A stretch of DNA of 64,000 bases from positions 558,001 to 622,000 of the forward strand of contig NZ_JQNQ01000001.1 in NCBI RefSeq assembly GCF_000745315.1, read 5' to 3'. A program made the translations under genes and the position numbers. Of the stretch, positions 9,087 to 16,714 are shown piece after piece. Origin of the DNA: Salegentibacter sp. Hel_I_6. Lineage in GTDB: Bacteria; Bacteroidota; Bacteroidia; Flavobacteriales; Flavobacteriaceae. The notes below the pieces were generated by a model that did not search any database, was not told where the DNA came from, and saw nothing but the letters and a program-made list of their open reading frames with translations. Each line of letters starts with the position of its first letter. Position 1 is the stretch's first letter.

Positions 9087-10469
9087 TTACAATTGACGAT
9101 GACGATATTTTATAGTTCTTAATTTCCAGTATCCCATTTTATAATATCCGAATGCTACAATTGCAGCAATAACATTAGAAATAGGAAATGCCCACCAAAT
9201 GCCTTCAAAAGAAAGATCGGTATTATTAGAAAGCACGAAAGCAGTAGGGAATCTAACAATCCAGAGCGCAAAAACTGAAATTAATAAAGAAGCTTTAGTA
9301 AAGCCTGCACCATTAAAAACACCATTTAATACCTGCTGTACACCCAGCACTCCAAAACTTGGTGCCATAATTTTTATAAACAATGAACCGTCCCGAATAA
9401 CATCTGGATCATTGGGTACAAAAAAGGCGGTAATTGGTTCTGCTAAAAAGAAAAGGACCATGCCTATTCCGGTAAGTCCAAAAAAGGCAATTTTCGCACT
9501 TAGATTTCCAATTTTTTCAGCCCGCTTTATTTTTCCAGCTCCTACATTTTGTCCTACCAAAGTTGTGGTAGCAATAGCGAATCCCAGGGCGGGTACTACA
9601 ATTAAACTTAAAACCCGGCTTCCAATACCATATGCCGCTACTACTTCGCTGCCAAAACTAGTAACCAGCATAACCATAACCGTCATTCCCCCGGCTCGTG
9701 TAGACATCTCTATACTGGAAGGAATTCCGATATTGAACATTTTTCTCGTCCACGCGAAATCAAATTTCATCCTGCTAAAACTAATTTTTATGCCTTTATT
9801 TCCACGGAAAAGAATAATCATACCTGTTAATGCTGAAAGCCCCTGTGTAATTACACTGGCTACCGCTGCACCGGCTACTCCAAAACCCGGGATAGGCCCA
9901 AAACCGAAAATGAAAAGCGGATCCAGAAGTAAGTTTAGAAAAACTGTTGCCAGAACAATATACATTGGCAATAATACATTCCCTATCCCACGCATAAGTG
10001 ACTGGAATACGTAAAACATAAACAGGAAAATAAAACCCAGGGAAGATACTTTAAAGTAACTCACAGAATCACTAAGAATTTCTGGTCCTGCTCCTATGAG
10101 TTTCATTAAGGGTGGGGAAGAAAAATAACCAACTATCGCCAACAAAACCGATATAAAAAAGATCACAAAAACCGTTTGAGAAGAACTATAATTAACCTGA
10201 TCCTGGTTTTCAGCACCTTTGTATTGCGAAACAATTACGGTACCTGCCAGCGTTAAACCGGCACCAAGCGATAGAATAAGAAAAAGAATTGGAAAACTTA
10301 TACTCACCGCAGCCACGGCATCGGCACCCAGCCTTCCCAACCAAAACGTATCAATTAACTGATAGGCTGTTTGCAAAATATTGGCCAGGATAATTGGCCA
10401 CGCCAAATTGGCCAGAGAGCTAAAAATCCTGCCTTCAGTATATTTTATAGGTTGTTTTCTTTTTCGCAA
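9087..10469 (-). CDS. MATE family efflux transporter
   Basis: A 460-residue multidrug and toxic compound extrusion protein of the NorM/DinF-like group, exchanging Na+ or H+ for organic cations across the inner membrane. Twelve hydrophobic segments are visible. Family phrases include LANLAWPIILANILQTAYQL at 14-33, FWLGRLGADAVAAVSISFP in helix 2 and the matching second-half phrase VGQNVGAGKIKRAE after helix 8. The MFS gene follows in the same direction. No regulator gene adjoins the pair. The length is standard for the family. Confidence 0.92.
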   Translation of the reverse strand: MRKRKQPIKYTEGRIFSSLANLAWPIILANILQTAYQLIDTFWLGRLGADAVAAVSISFPILFLILSLGAGLTLAGTVIVSQYKGAENQDQVNYSSSQTVFVIFFISVLLAIVGYFSSPPLMKLIGAGPEILSDSVSYFKVSSLGFIFLFMFYVFQSLMRGIGNVLLPMYIVLATVFLNLLLDPLFIFGFGPIPGFGVAGAAVASVITQGLSALTGMIILFRGNKGIKISFSRMKFDFAWTRKMFNIGIPSSIEMSTRAGGMTVMVMLVTSFGSEVVAAYGIGSRVLSLIVVPALGFAIATTTLVGQNVGAGKIKRAEKIGNLSAKIAFFGLTGIGMVLFFLAEPITAFFVPNDPDVIRDGSLFIKIMAPSFGVLGVQQVLNGVFNGAGFTKASLLISVFALWIVRFPTAFVLSNNTDLSFEGIWWAFPISNVIAAIVAFGYYKMGYWKLRTIKYRHRQL

Positions 10470-10766
10470 ATTTTTCGAATTTAAGCGCTACAGGTACATT
10501 TTTAACAAGGCCTCTTTCCAAAAAGATTCAAAATTAAATCATTTTAAACCTCTATGTTTATATAGAAAAAATCTTCGTTAAACTTAGCTTGAAAGCTTAT
10601 TTTAAGCATATCTTACAAGTAATCTGCAAAAGTAAGAAACGGAAGCTGTATTTCTTTATTAATATGCCTTAAACTGATCTTGCTCATAAATATTATAAGT
10701 CTATTGCTATAATTTTATCTCGGTAAATCAAGAGCCTTAAAGCTCGGTTAATTAAAAATAAAAAAT
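10470..10766. other. Intergenic region between MATE (-) and CxxC protein (+)
   Basis: About 300 bases of AT-rich sequence that must hold the divergent promoters of the MATE and CxxC-protein genes. I see no exact TAnnTTTG element, no RNA gene and no convincing small ORF. A 66-codon ORF begins inside the MATE gene and runs through here, but it lacks any protein-like features. Confidence 0.4.
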
Positions 10767-11000
10767 ATGAAAGCTACTATTCTATTAGAAGAACTAAACT
10801 GCGGAAATTGCGTAAAATATGTCACAGAGAAACTTTCTAAAATCAAATACATCTTCGATATACTACCCGATGAAAAAGCTTCTAAAATAACCTTTAGCTA
10901 TAATTCTGAAGTTGCTGCTTTGGAAGCTGTGGGAATTATAAGTTCGTTTCGTAAAATGGATAAAGAAGAAGATTTTGACCATAAGCTTAAAATTGCGTAG
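10767..11000 (+). CDS. Small CxxC protein, possibly HMA-like
   Basis: A 77-residue cytosolic protein. The opening ATILLEELNCGNCVKYVTEKLSKI resembles the first strand, CxxC loop and helix 1 of heavy-metal-associated (HMA/CopZ-like) domains, with Cys12 and Cys15. The usual MTCxxC context is LNCGNC instead. The second half (KITFSYNSEVAALEAVGIISSF) fits the strand-helix of the ferredoxin-like fold. It would bind a soft metal ion or act as a metallochaperone; this is inference. It is 21 bases upstream of the racemase gene and probably cotranscribed with it. Confidence 0.6.
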   Translation: MKATILLEELNCGNCVKYVTEKLSKIKYIFDILPDEKASKITFSYNSEVAALEAVGIISSFRKMDKEEDFDHKLKIA

Positions 11001-11021
11001 TTTCAGAAAAAACTAAAATTT

Positions 11022-11711
11022 ATGAATTTACTGGGAATGATTGGGGGCACCTCCTGGCACTCTACCATAGAATATTATCGACTTTTAAATGAGCTGGTAG
11101 GCGATAAAATTGGGACACAACAAAATCCGCCTTTACTTTTATATAGCCTAAACGTAAAGTTGATGCGTGAAAACGATCCTGAAAAAATTAAAAATTCATA
11201 TTTAGAAATTGCCACCAAATTAGAAAAGGCCGGGGCCAAAGCGATAATAATTTGTGCTAACACTCCACACCTGGTTTTTGATTTTGTACAGCCAAAGATC
11301 AATATTCCCATACTTCATATTGCCGATGCTATTGCCAAAGAAGCACAACGTCATGGTTATAAAAAACTGGGACTTTTGGGAACCAAACCAACAATGACAG
11401 GGAATTTTCTCCAGGGAAGATTAGCGGAAAAACATCAAATTGACACCTTGATCCCTTCGGAAGAATATATTGATGAAACGCATCTGTTTATTTCTGAAGA
11501 ACTAACCCAGGGGAAATTCACAGATAAAGCTAAAGACTTTTATTTAGAGCAAATGCAACTGCTTAAAGAGCGCGGCGCCGAAGCGATTATTTTAGGTTGC
11601 ACCGAACTTCCTATGCTTATAAAAGAAACCGACACTAAAATTCCGCTTTTAGATACTACTAAATTACACGCCCAAATGGCTACCGAATTTATCCTGAAAG
11701 AAAACAAGTAA
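11022..11711 (+). CDS. Aspartate/glutamate racemase family protein
   Basis: A 229-residue PLP-independent racemase of the Asp/Glu/hydantoin family, likely interconverting L- and D-aspartate. The two catalytic cysteines are visible: Cys78 in IIICANTPH and Cys193 in ILGCTELPML. The N-terminal LGMIGGTSWHST is the typical first strand and loop. The E. coli homologue type is YgeA/RacX, with broad specificity, so the substrate is not certain. The racemase gene sits after a small CxxC protein, with no peptidoglycan genes near. Confidence 0.9.
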   Translation: MNLLGMIGGTSWHSTIEYYRLLNELVGDKIGTQQNPPLLLYSLNVKLMRENDPEKIKNSYLEIATKLEKAGAKAIIICANTPHLVFDFVQPKINIPILHIADAIAKEAQRHGYKKLGLLGTKPTMTGNFLQGRLAEKHQIDTLIPSEEYIDETHLFISEELTQGKFTDKAKDFYLEQMQLLKERGAEAIILGCTELPMLIKETDTKIPLLDTTKLHAQMATEFILKENK

Positions 11712-11772
11712 ACTTTTATCTTTCACGCAAGCTTTTTAAAAGCTTCGCGTTTAATATGAAATGGGGTTTATT

Positions 11773-12175
11773 ATGCTACGCAGATTTTTTATCCTAACCG
11801 GAATCATTTTTTTTCAGTTTTTCCTGCGGGAAAGATAAACAAAGAGAATGTAGCGGCATTTGTACCGAAGAATTTAGAATTATTACAGTTTCATTAATAG
11901 ATGCTGAAAATAATCCCGTGCTATTAGATAGTATAAGTATCACAGATCTTACCAATAACCGTATTCTTGATTTAAACGAAAATCAAATTTTAGAAAATGG
12001 GATGTATGCGATCTTTAATGATAATTTTTCTCAGGATTACAGGAATCAAGAAATTAGTCTTCTTTTCCAGGGTTTTAAGGAAGAAGATCTTTTAGTTGAA
12101 GAAGATTATGAAGTAGGTGCCGATTGCTGCCACGTTTATCATATTTCTGGTGATTTAGAAATTATTCTGAATTAA
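11773..12175 (+). pseudogene. Small lipoprotein gene with a one-base frameshift in a T8 run
   Basis: The frame from ATG 11773 reads MLRRFFILTGIIFF and then stops at 11836-11838 after Q-F-F-L-R-E-R. The next frame continues the signal as FSFSCGKDKQRECSG and runs open to 12175. Removing one T from the T8 tract at 11807-11814 joins them into a 133-residue lipoprotein, signal MLRRFFILTGIIFFSFSC with Cys18. The mature part is small, acidic, with further cysteines (CSGIC, DCCHVYH). The downstream frame begins after an in-frame stop at 11795, with no plausible start before the signal. Sequencing error, recent mutation or slippage-based switching are all possible. Function unknown. Confidence 0.75.
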
Positions 12176-12269
12176 AAAATTTCCTAAAAACGATTACTCC
12201 TAATCATCATTTCAAGAATCTAAACTTGCCACCTACTTTATTCAAATTAAATATCTGAAAATAAACAAA

Positions 12270-12300
12270 TTGCAAATAAAGTCTAAAAATTTTATCTTAG
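12270..12300 (+). promoter_or_regulatory. Promoter of the LuxR-type regulator gene
   Basis: TTG at 12270-12272, a 20-base spacer and TATCTTAG at 12293-12300 approximate the Bacteroidota promoter TTTG-N19-TAnnTTTG. The ATG follows 26 bases later. Confidence 0.5.
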
Positions 12301-12326
12301 GTAATAACTAACCAAACGATAAAAAT

Positions 12327-12998
12327 ATGGAAACTGATGCTGCAATCCTGGAGGAAAAAATAACTTTATTAAAAGAAACGGCCAGGTTAATACCCTGTGT
12401 TGTGATAGTGCACCAATTAGACCCTGTTACCCCAATTTATATGAGTAAAAAGGGTTTATCGCAATTAGGGATAACATTAGATGAACTTCAGGAAATTGGA
12501 TCAGATTATCACAAACGCTTCTTTAATAACGAAGATATGAGTGGTTTTTTACAAAAGATAAAAGCACTTTTGTCAAGAAAAAATCCAGACGAGAGTTTTA
12601 GCTTTTTTCAGCAAGTTAAATTTAAAGATCGTAAAAAATGGGTTTGGCATTTAAGTGCTTTACGCATTTTTCACCAGGCACAAGATGGGTCGCCAACGCA
12701 CACCTGTACTACCGCAATTCCCATAGACCAAATGAAACATATCCCAAAAAAAGCAGAACGCCTCCTGGCAGAAAGCATGTTCTTTAATAAGAATCTAGAC
12801 AATTTTTTAAGTTTAGGAGATAGGGAAAAAGAAATTTTAAAGTTTGTTGCACTGGGAGAAAGTTCAGGGGAAATTGCTGAAAAACTTTTTATTTCTATAG
12901 AAACCGTTCGCACCCATAGAAAGAATATCAAACATAAATTAGGGATAAAAAGCTCTTATGAATTTACAAAATATGCTTACGCCTTCGATTTAATATAA
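12327..12998 (+). CDS. PAS-like sensor/LuxR-family transcription regulator
   Basis: A 223-residue regulator. Residues about 20-135 look like a PAS fold: CVVIVHQLDPVTPIYMSKKG is the typical opening, with strands about 105-130 (WVWHLSALRIF). The C-terminal 63 residues are a LuxR/GerE helix-turn-helix: LSLGDREKEILKFVALG, then SGEIAEKLFISIETVRTHRK with the recognition helix, then NIKHKLGIKS. This PAS-LuxR single-component form is common in Flavobacteriia. No histidine kinase adjoins, and there is no receiver domain. The ligand and targets are unknown; the gene is monocistronic and ends at a strong terminator. Confidence 0.88.
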   Translation: METDAAILEEKITLLKETARLIPCVVIVHQLDPVTPIYMSKKGLSQLGITLDELQEIGSDYHKRFFNNEDMSGFLQKIKALLSRKNPDESFSFFQQVKFKDRKKWVWHLSALRIFHQAQDGSPTHTCTTAIPIDQMKHIPKKAERLLAESMFFNKNLDNFLSLGDREKEILKFVALGESSGEIAEKLFISIETVRTHRKNIKHKLGIKSSYEFTKYAYAFDLI

Positions 12999-13001
12999 AA
13001 T

Positions 13002-13054
13002 AAAAGGGAACAACCAGATTTAGCCCCTACCTTAAATCCGGTCATACCCTTTTT
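13002..13054 (+). terminator. Rho-independent terminator after the LuxR-type gene
   Basis: AAAAGGG at 13002-13008 pairs with CCCTTTT at 13047-13053, and inside it CC-a-GATTTA (13014-13022) pairs with TAAATC-c-GG (13033-13041). A T tract follows. It lies four bases after the stop codon. Confidence 0.75.
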
Positions 13055-13101
13055 AATCCAAAACGAAATAATTCTATATAAATATATCCAGGAGACTAAT
13101 A

Positions 13102-13126
13102 ACCCACAATACCCAAATGTGGGTAT
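13102..13126. promoter_or_regulatory. Overlapping palindromes, possible operator
   Basis: ACCCACA (13102-13108) pairs with TGTGGGT (13118-13124), and ATACCCA (13109-13115) pairs with TGGGTAT (13120-13126). The two inverted repeats share the right arm. They lie about 60 bases before the deoxyribonucleotidase gene and just before a possible -7 element TATTTTAG at 13153-13160. An operator, possibly for the adjacent LuxR-type regulator, is inference. Confidence 0.4.
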
Positions 13127-13184
13127 ATTCTGTTTTTCGACTAAAATCTTTTTATTTTAGCTGGTAAATCTAAATCTTGAAGGT

Positions 13185-13721
13185 ATGAAGAAATCTATAG
13201 CTATAGATATGGACGGCGTTCTAGCCGATGTAGAATCTCATTTTCTAACCTGGTATGAGCGCGATTATGGAGAGAAATTTACCAAGAAAGATTTAGCAGG
13301 AAAAACCGAAGAAGACGCTTTTCCTAAAAAAGGACTGGTAAAAAAATTCGCTTCTACAAAAAATTTCTTTAGCACAGTCCCTGTAATGAAAGGAGCTGTA
13401 GAGGCTGTAAAAAAAATTCAGAAGGATTATGAAATTTATATTGTTTCCGCAGCGATGGAGTTTCCCCAGAGTTTAGTAGAAAAACGCAGCTGGTTAAGTG
13501 AACATTTCCCTTTTATACATTGGAAAAAAATTGTTTTTTGTGGCGATAAAAGCATTATTGATACTGATATCATGATTGACGACCACCTTAAAAACCTCGA
13601 TTATTTTAAAGGAGAAACCATAATGTTTAGCGCTTTTCATAATTTAGATTTTGACAATCATACCCGCGCAAATAACTGGGAGGAAGTTTTAGATATTCTA
13701 AAATCTGTAGAGAAGTTTTGA
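13185..13721 (+). CDS. 5'(3')-deoxyribonucleotidase (HAD family, NT5C-like)
   Basis: A 178-residue HAD phosphatase of the NT5C/YorS type that dephosphorylates deoxyribonucleoside monophosphates, tuning dNTP pools. HAD motif I is DMDGVLAD at 8-15 with two catalytic Asp; motif II is the VSAAME strand near 95 (Ser instead of the more common Thr/Ser is acceptable); motif III/IV is KSIIDTDIMIDDH near 123-135. Such enzymes are cytosolic and Mg2+ dependent. It is preceded by a palindromic region and ends at a convergent terminator. Short length fits the family (about 180-200). Confidence 0.88.
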   Translation: MKKSIAIDMDGVLADVESHFLTWYERDYGEKFTKKDLAGKTEEDAFPKKGLVKKFASTKNFFSTVPVMKGAVEAVKKIQKDYEIYIVSAAMEFPQSLVEKRSWLSEHFPFIHWKKIVFCGDKSIIDTDIMIDDHLKNLDYFKGETIMFSAFHNLDFDNHTRANNWEEVLDILKSVEKF

Positions 13722-13744
13722 CTATTACATCCTCAAACAAAAAA

Positions 13745-13776
13745 CCCGGCACTTATTTAAAGAAATAAGTGACGGG
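13745..13776 (-). terminator. Rho-independent terminator between convergent genes
   Basis: CCCG-g-CACTTATTT (13745-13758) pairs with AAATAAGTG-a-CGGG (13063+700 equivalent, 13763-13776), with one mismatch pair. Read on the minus strand it is followed by a T tract, so it mainly ends the serA transcript. Confidence 0.85.
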
Positions 13777-13799
13777 ATATATATTCAGAATAAATTATT

Positions 13800-15692
13800 C
13801 TAGTATAAAACTCTAAAACGAATTGTTCCTTTAAGGCCTTTAAGATCTTTAATCACCTTTTTATCATATTGCTTATCTATATCGGTTATCACATAACCAA
13901 TAGTCTCATTGGTTTTTAAATATTGCCCTTCAATATTGATATCGTGCCCGGCAAGGATCCTGTTGATTTCAGCCAAAATTCCCGGCCTGTTTTCGTGAAT
14001 ATGAATAAGTCGGTGCGCATTATGTAGCACCGGCAATTGTAAATTCGGGAAGTTAACCGAATTGGTGGTGCTTCCGGTATTTATATATTCAATAATTTTA
14101 CCGGGAACAAAATTACCGATATTCTCCTGGGCTTCAAGTGTGCTTCCACCTATATGCGGCGTAAGGATAACATTGGGTAAATTCCTTAATTCAGAAATAA
14201 ATTCTTCGTTATTGGTTTTTGGTTCCTGCGGATATACATCTATCCCCGCCCCCATTATTTTACCGGATTCTATATTCTTTTTAAGCGCTTTTATATCAAC
14301 TACGTGTCCCCTGCTTAAATTCAGGAAAATCACGTTTTCCTTCATATAACCAAATTCCTTTTCGCCTATAATATCTTTATTTTCCTTTCTACCATCTACG
14401 TGCAGCGTAACAATATCTACCGTTTCCAGCAGTTCTTTAAGGGAATTGCATTTAGTAACATTTCCCATGGGCAGCTTTTCTTCCACATCATAATAATAAA
14501 CATCAAAACCAACAGATTCTGCCATTACAGAAAGTTGTTTTCCAATATTTCCATAGCCAATAATTCCCAGTTTCTTTCCACGGGTTTCAAAACTGTTATT
14601 CGCAGATTTCTCCCATTTCCCTTCGTGCATTAATCGCATTTTATCTGGAAGATTTCGCATCAGCAAAATAATTTCACCAATGGCTAATTCTACCACAGAA
14701 CGCGTATTGCTATAAGGTGCGTTAAAAACCGCGATTCCTTTCTTTAAACAGGTTTGCAGATCTATTTGGTTGGTACCAATACAAAAAGCTCCCACAGCTA
14801 TTAAGCGGTTGGCATTTGCCAGAACTTTTTCGGTTAAATGGGTCTTAGATCGAATTCCGATTACTGAAACATCTTTTATACGCTCACAAAGTTCATCTTC
14901 ATCCATCGCGCCGGGATGCACAGTCACATTGTAACCTTCTTTTTTCATAATGTCTACCGCGTCCTGGTGAACATTTTCAAGAAGAAGTACGTTAATTCTA
15001 TTTTTAGGGTAAGAAATTGCTTTGTTCATATTGTGTACAAATAAAAATTCATCTAAACTAGGGGTAATATGGTCGGCTTTTTCCAGAATATTTGCCCGTT
15101 CAACATTTTCTGTAAATGCATAAAATTTATTGGCAAGTCCGGCAGCTTTTATTTCATAATCGGTGTAACCATCACCAATTACATAAACATCGCCTTTTAA
15201 GTTTAATTTCTTAAGCTGTTCTACTTTTCCATTATTGGAAGACAATACATTATCGTGATCAAAACTTACAATGTTCCCATCATCATCATATTCAAACGTA
15301 TTGGCAAAAACATGTTCTGGTTTTATTCCGTAAGGCTCTACAATAGGCACTATAAATTCTTTAAACCCATTGGAAACAATATAGATGTTCTCGTGATGAT
15401 CGTTAAAGAATTCCCGGTTTCTAACAAATGAGGAAGACACCTTTTCGCTTAAGCTGGCTACCAAATCTGGCAAATGTTCTTTATTTGCTTTCAATAATCT
15501 CAACCGCTCTACCAGGGATTCTCTAAAAGACATTTCGCCTTTCATTCCCCTATCGGTTAAAGCTTCAACCTCATTCAGGTTTTTTTGTTTATCTGGATCG
15601 TTGGTTAAGGAAATTTCTCCTAATACATCCAGGGCTTCCACCTGGGTGAATGTACTATCAAAATCTATTACAAAGTGTTTGTTTTCACTCAT
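13800..15692 (-). CDS. serA: Fused SerB-like HAD phosphatase and D-3-phosphoglycerate dehydrogenase
   Basis: A 630-residue protein joining two serine-pathway enzymes. Residues 1-220 form a phosphoserine-phosphatase-like HAD domain with motif I DFDSTFTQ at 10-17, a VSNG motif II near 107 and GDGYTDYE near 176. Residues about 233-550 form phosphoglycerate dehydrogenase: NAD fold GIIGYGNIGKQL, the catalytic Arg region, and HIGGSTLEAQ with the catalytic His near 514. The C-terminal 70 residues are an ACT domain (RPGILAEINRILAGHDINI) that usually gives serine feedback. The fusion would catalyse the first and last steps of serine synthesis; SerC is not in the window. Phosphatase activity is inferred. 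Confidence 0.88.
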   Translation of the reverse strand: MSENKHFVIDFDSTFTQVEALDVLGEISLTNDPDKQKNLNEVEALTDRGMKGEMSFRESLVERLRLLKANKEHLPDLVASLSEKVSSSFVRNREFFNDHHENIYIVSNGFKEFIVPIVEPYGIKPEHVFANTFEYDDDGNIVSFDHDNVLSSNNGKVEQLKKLNLKGDVYVIGDGYTDYEIKAAGLANKFYAFTENVERANILEKADHITPSLDEFLFVHNMNKAISYPKNRINVLLLENVHQDAVDIMKKEGYNVTVHPGAMDEDELCERIKDVSVIGIRSKTHLTEKVLANANRLIAVGAFCIGTNQIDLQTCLKKGIAVFNAPYSNTRSVVELAIGEIILLMRNLPDKMRLMHEGKWEKSANNSFETRGKKLGIIGYGNIGKQLSVMAESVGFDVYYYDVEEKLPMGNVTKCNSLKELLETVDIVTLHVDGRKENKDIIGEKEFGYMKENVIFLNLSRGHVVDIKALKKNIESGKIMGAGIDVYPQEPKTNNEEFISELRNLPNVILTPHIGGSTLEAQENIGNFVPGKIIEYINTGSTTNSVNFPNLQLPVLHNAHRLIHIHENRPGILAEINRILAGHDINIEGQYLKTNETIGYVITDIDKQYDKKVIKDLKGLKGTIRFRVLY

Positions 15693-16002
15693 TGTTTAGG
15701 TACTCTAAAATGAGCCTTAAAACTACTATTTTTAGCAATCTTAATTAACTAATTTCTATAAAAAACAGCGGCAAAATTTTGATTCTCATCAGAATTTCAA
15801 TATTTCACAAAAAGAAGCTAGATAAAATAGGTAGCTTATAAAATAGACCACTTAATGATGGTTAAAATTGAAATTTTATCGATTTTAAAACAAAAATTGT
15901 TACAGCATAGGTTTATAAAATATCAATAAAAAATGCCTTTACTAAAACGGAATTTCCGCTGTAAAGGCATTTTCTAAAATATAAGTTTATAGAGCTATAA
16001 AA
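15693..16002. other. Intergenic region between serA (-) and azurin (-)
   Basis: 310 bases holding the azurin terminator at its right end (15930-15973) and, at its left end, the upstream region of the serA fusion. I see no exact TAnnTTTG for serA, no small gene and no repeat. Confidence 0.4.
15930..15973 (-). terminator. Rho-independent terminator of the azurin gene
   Basis: A 13-bp perfect stem AAAATGCCTTTAC/GTAAAGGCATTTT (15930-15942 with 15961-15973). Read on the minus strand it is followed by more T residues, 30 bases after the azurin stop codon. Confidence 0.85.
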
Positions 16003-16545
16003 CTACTCTACGATAAATTTACCTTTCATCACTGAATAATGTCCAGGAAAGCTACAAATAAAATCGTACTCACCGGTTTCAGGAGCTTCAAATTCTATGG
16101 TTACTTCTTCTCCACCACCAATCATTCTGGTGTTAGCAATAACAGCATCAGTATCTTCAGGAATATAATCGTTATCCTTAGCCTTTACTGCTTTTTGGCC
16201 AAAATCATTGATCGCAGTACCCTCGGTTAACAACACCCAGTTATGCCCCATCACGCTTTTTTCCATTTCACCAACGTGCTTTAAAGTTAATCGAACAGTT
16301 TGTCCAGCTTTAACTCTAATCTCGTCTTTATTGAAACGCATCTGGTCATTTCCTTCAATAGTAATTTCAGCAACATCTTCGTCTGAAGAATCACTGCTTG
16401 TCGAAGATTTCTCGGTAGTAGTTTGAGACTGCGGGCTATTCCCGTCTCCAATAGTAATCTTATCTTCTTTTTCTTCTTTTTTATCTCCGCAAGCAATCAT
16501 CGCCACGGCTCCTAAGATCAAAACAGATTTACTTAAAAATTTCAT
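16003..16545 (-). CDS. Azurin, lipoprotein blue-copper electron carrier
   Basis: A 180-residue azurin. The lipoprotein signal ends AVAMIACGDK (Cys19), then a Ser/Thr/Glu linker of about 35 residues, then the cupredoxin domain from about 55. Copper ligands are visible: His in SVMGHNWVLL, and Cys, His and Met in CSFPGHYSVMKG. The Gly ligand just before the first His also fits. It would carry single electrons at the periplasmic face of a membrane, tethered by lipid. No nitrite reductase or cytochrome gene adjoins, so its redox partner is unknown. A TATCTTTG element stands 42 bases upstream of the start. Confidence 0.93.
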   Translation of the reverse strand: MKFLSKSVLILGAVAMIACGDKKEEKEDKITIGDGNSPQSQTTTEKSSTSSDSSDEDVAEITIEGNDQMRFNKDEIRVKAGQTVRLTLKHVGEMEKSVMGHNWVLLTEGTAINDFGQKAVKAKDNDYIPEDTDAVIANTRMIGGGEEVTIEFEAPETGEYDFICSFPGHYSVMKGKFIVE

Positions 16546-16586
16546 CCTTAATTATTTAATGTTTGTATTTAGTTTTATACGCATAT

Positions 16587-16594
16587 CAAAGATA
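16587..16594 (-). promoter_or_regulatory. -7 element of azurin promoter
   Basis: CAAAGATA on the plus strand reads TATCTTTG on the minus strand, an exact TAnnTTTG match 42 bases from the azurin ATG. I see no matching TTTG at the proper -33 distance. Confidence 0.4.
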
Positions 16595-16661
16595 AATTAA
16601 ATTTTATTGCTAGAATATTTCAGGAAAGCTTTTTCAGGAAATAGATTAAATCTTAGGGTAA

Positions 16662-16690
16662 TTGTATTCTGCCAAAATCCCTTATCTTCA
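16662..16690 (+). promoter_or_regulatory. Promoter of the M3 peptidase gene
   Basis: TTG at 16662-16664, 18 bases, then TATCTTCA at 16683-16690; the ATG is 24 bases further on. The -7 element deviates from TAnnTTTG at its last two positions. Confidence 0.4.
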
Positions 16691-16714
16691 TAAATTGAAA
16701 ATAAACAACATATA

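Noticed and set aside
9199..10014. Plus-strand 271-codon ORF across the MATE gene
   Set aside because: It is fully antisense to a well-supported transporter and has a Pro/Lys/Ile-rich composition typical of a reversed membrane-protein frame.
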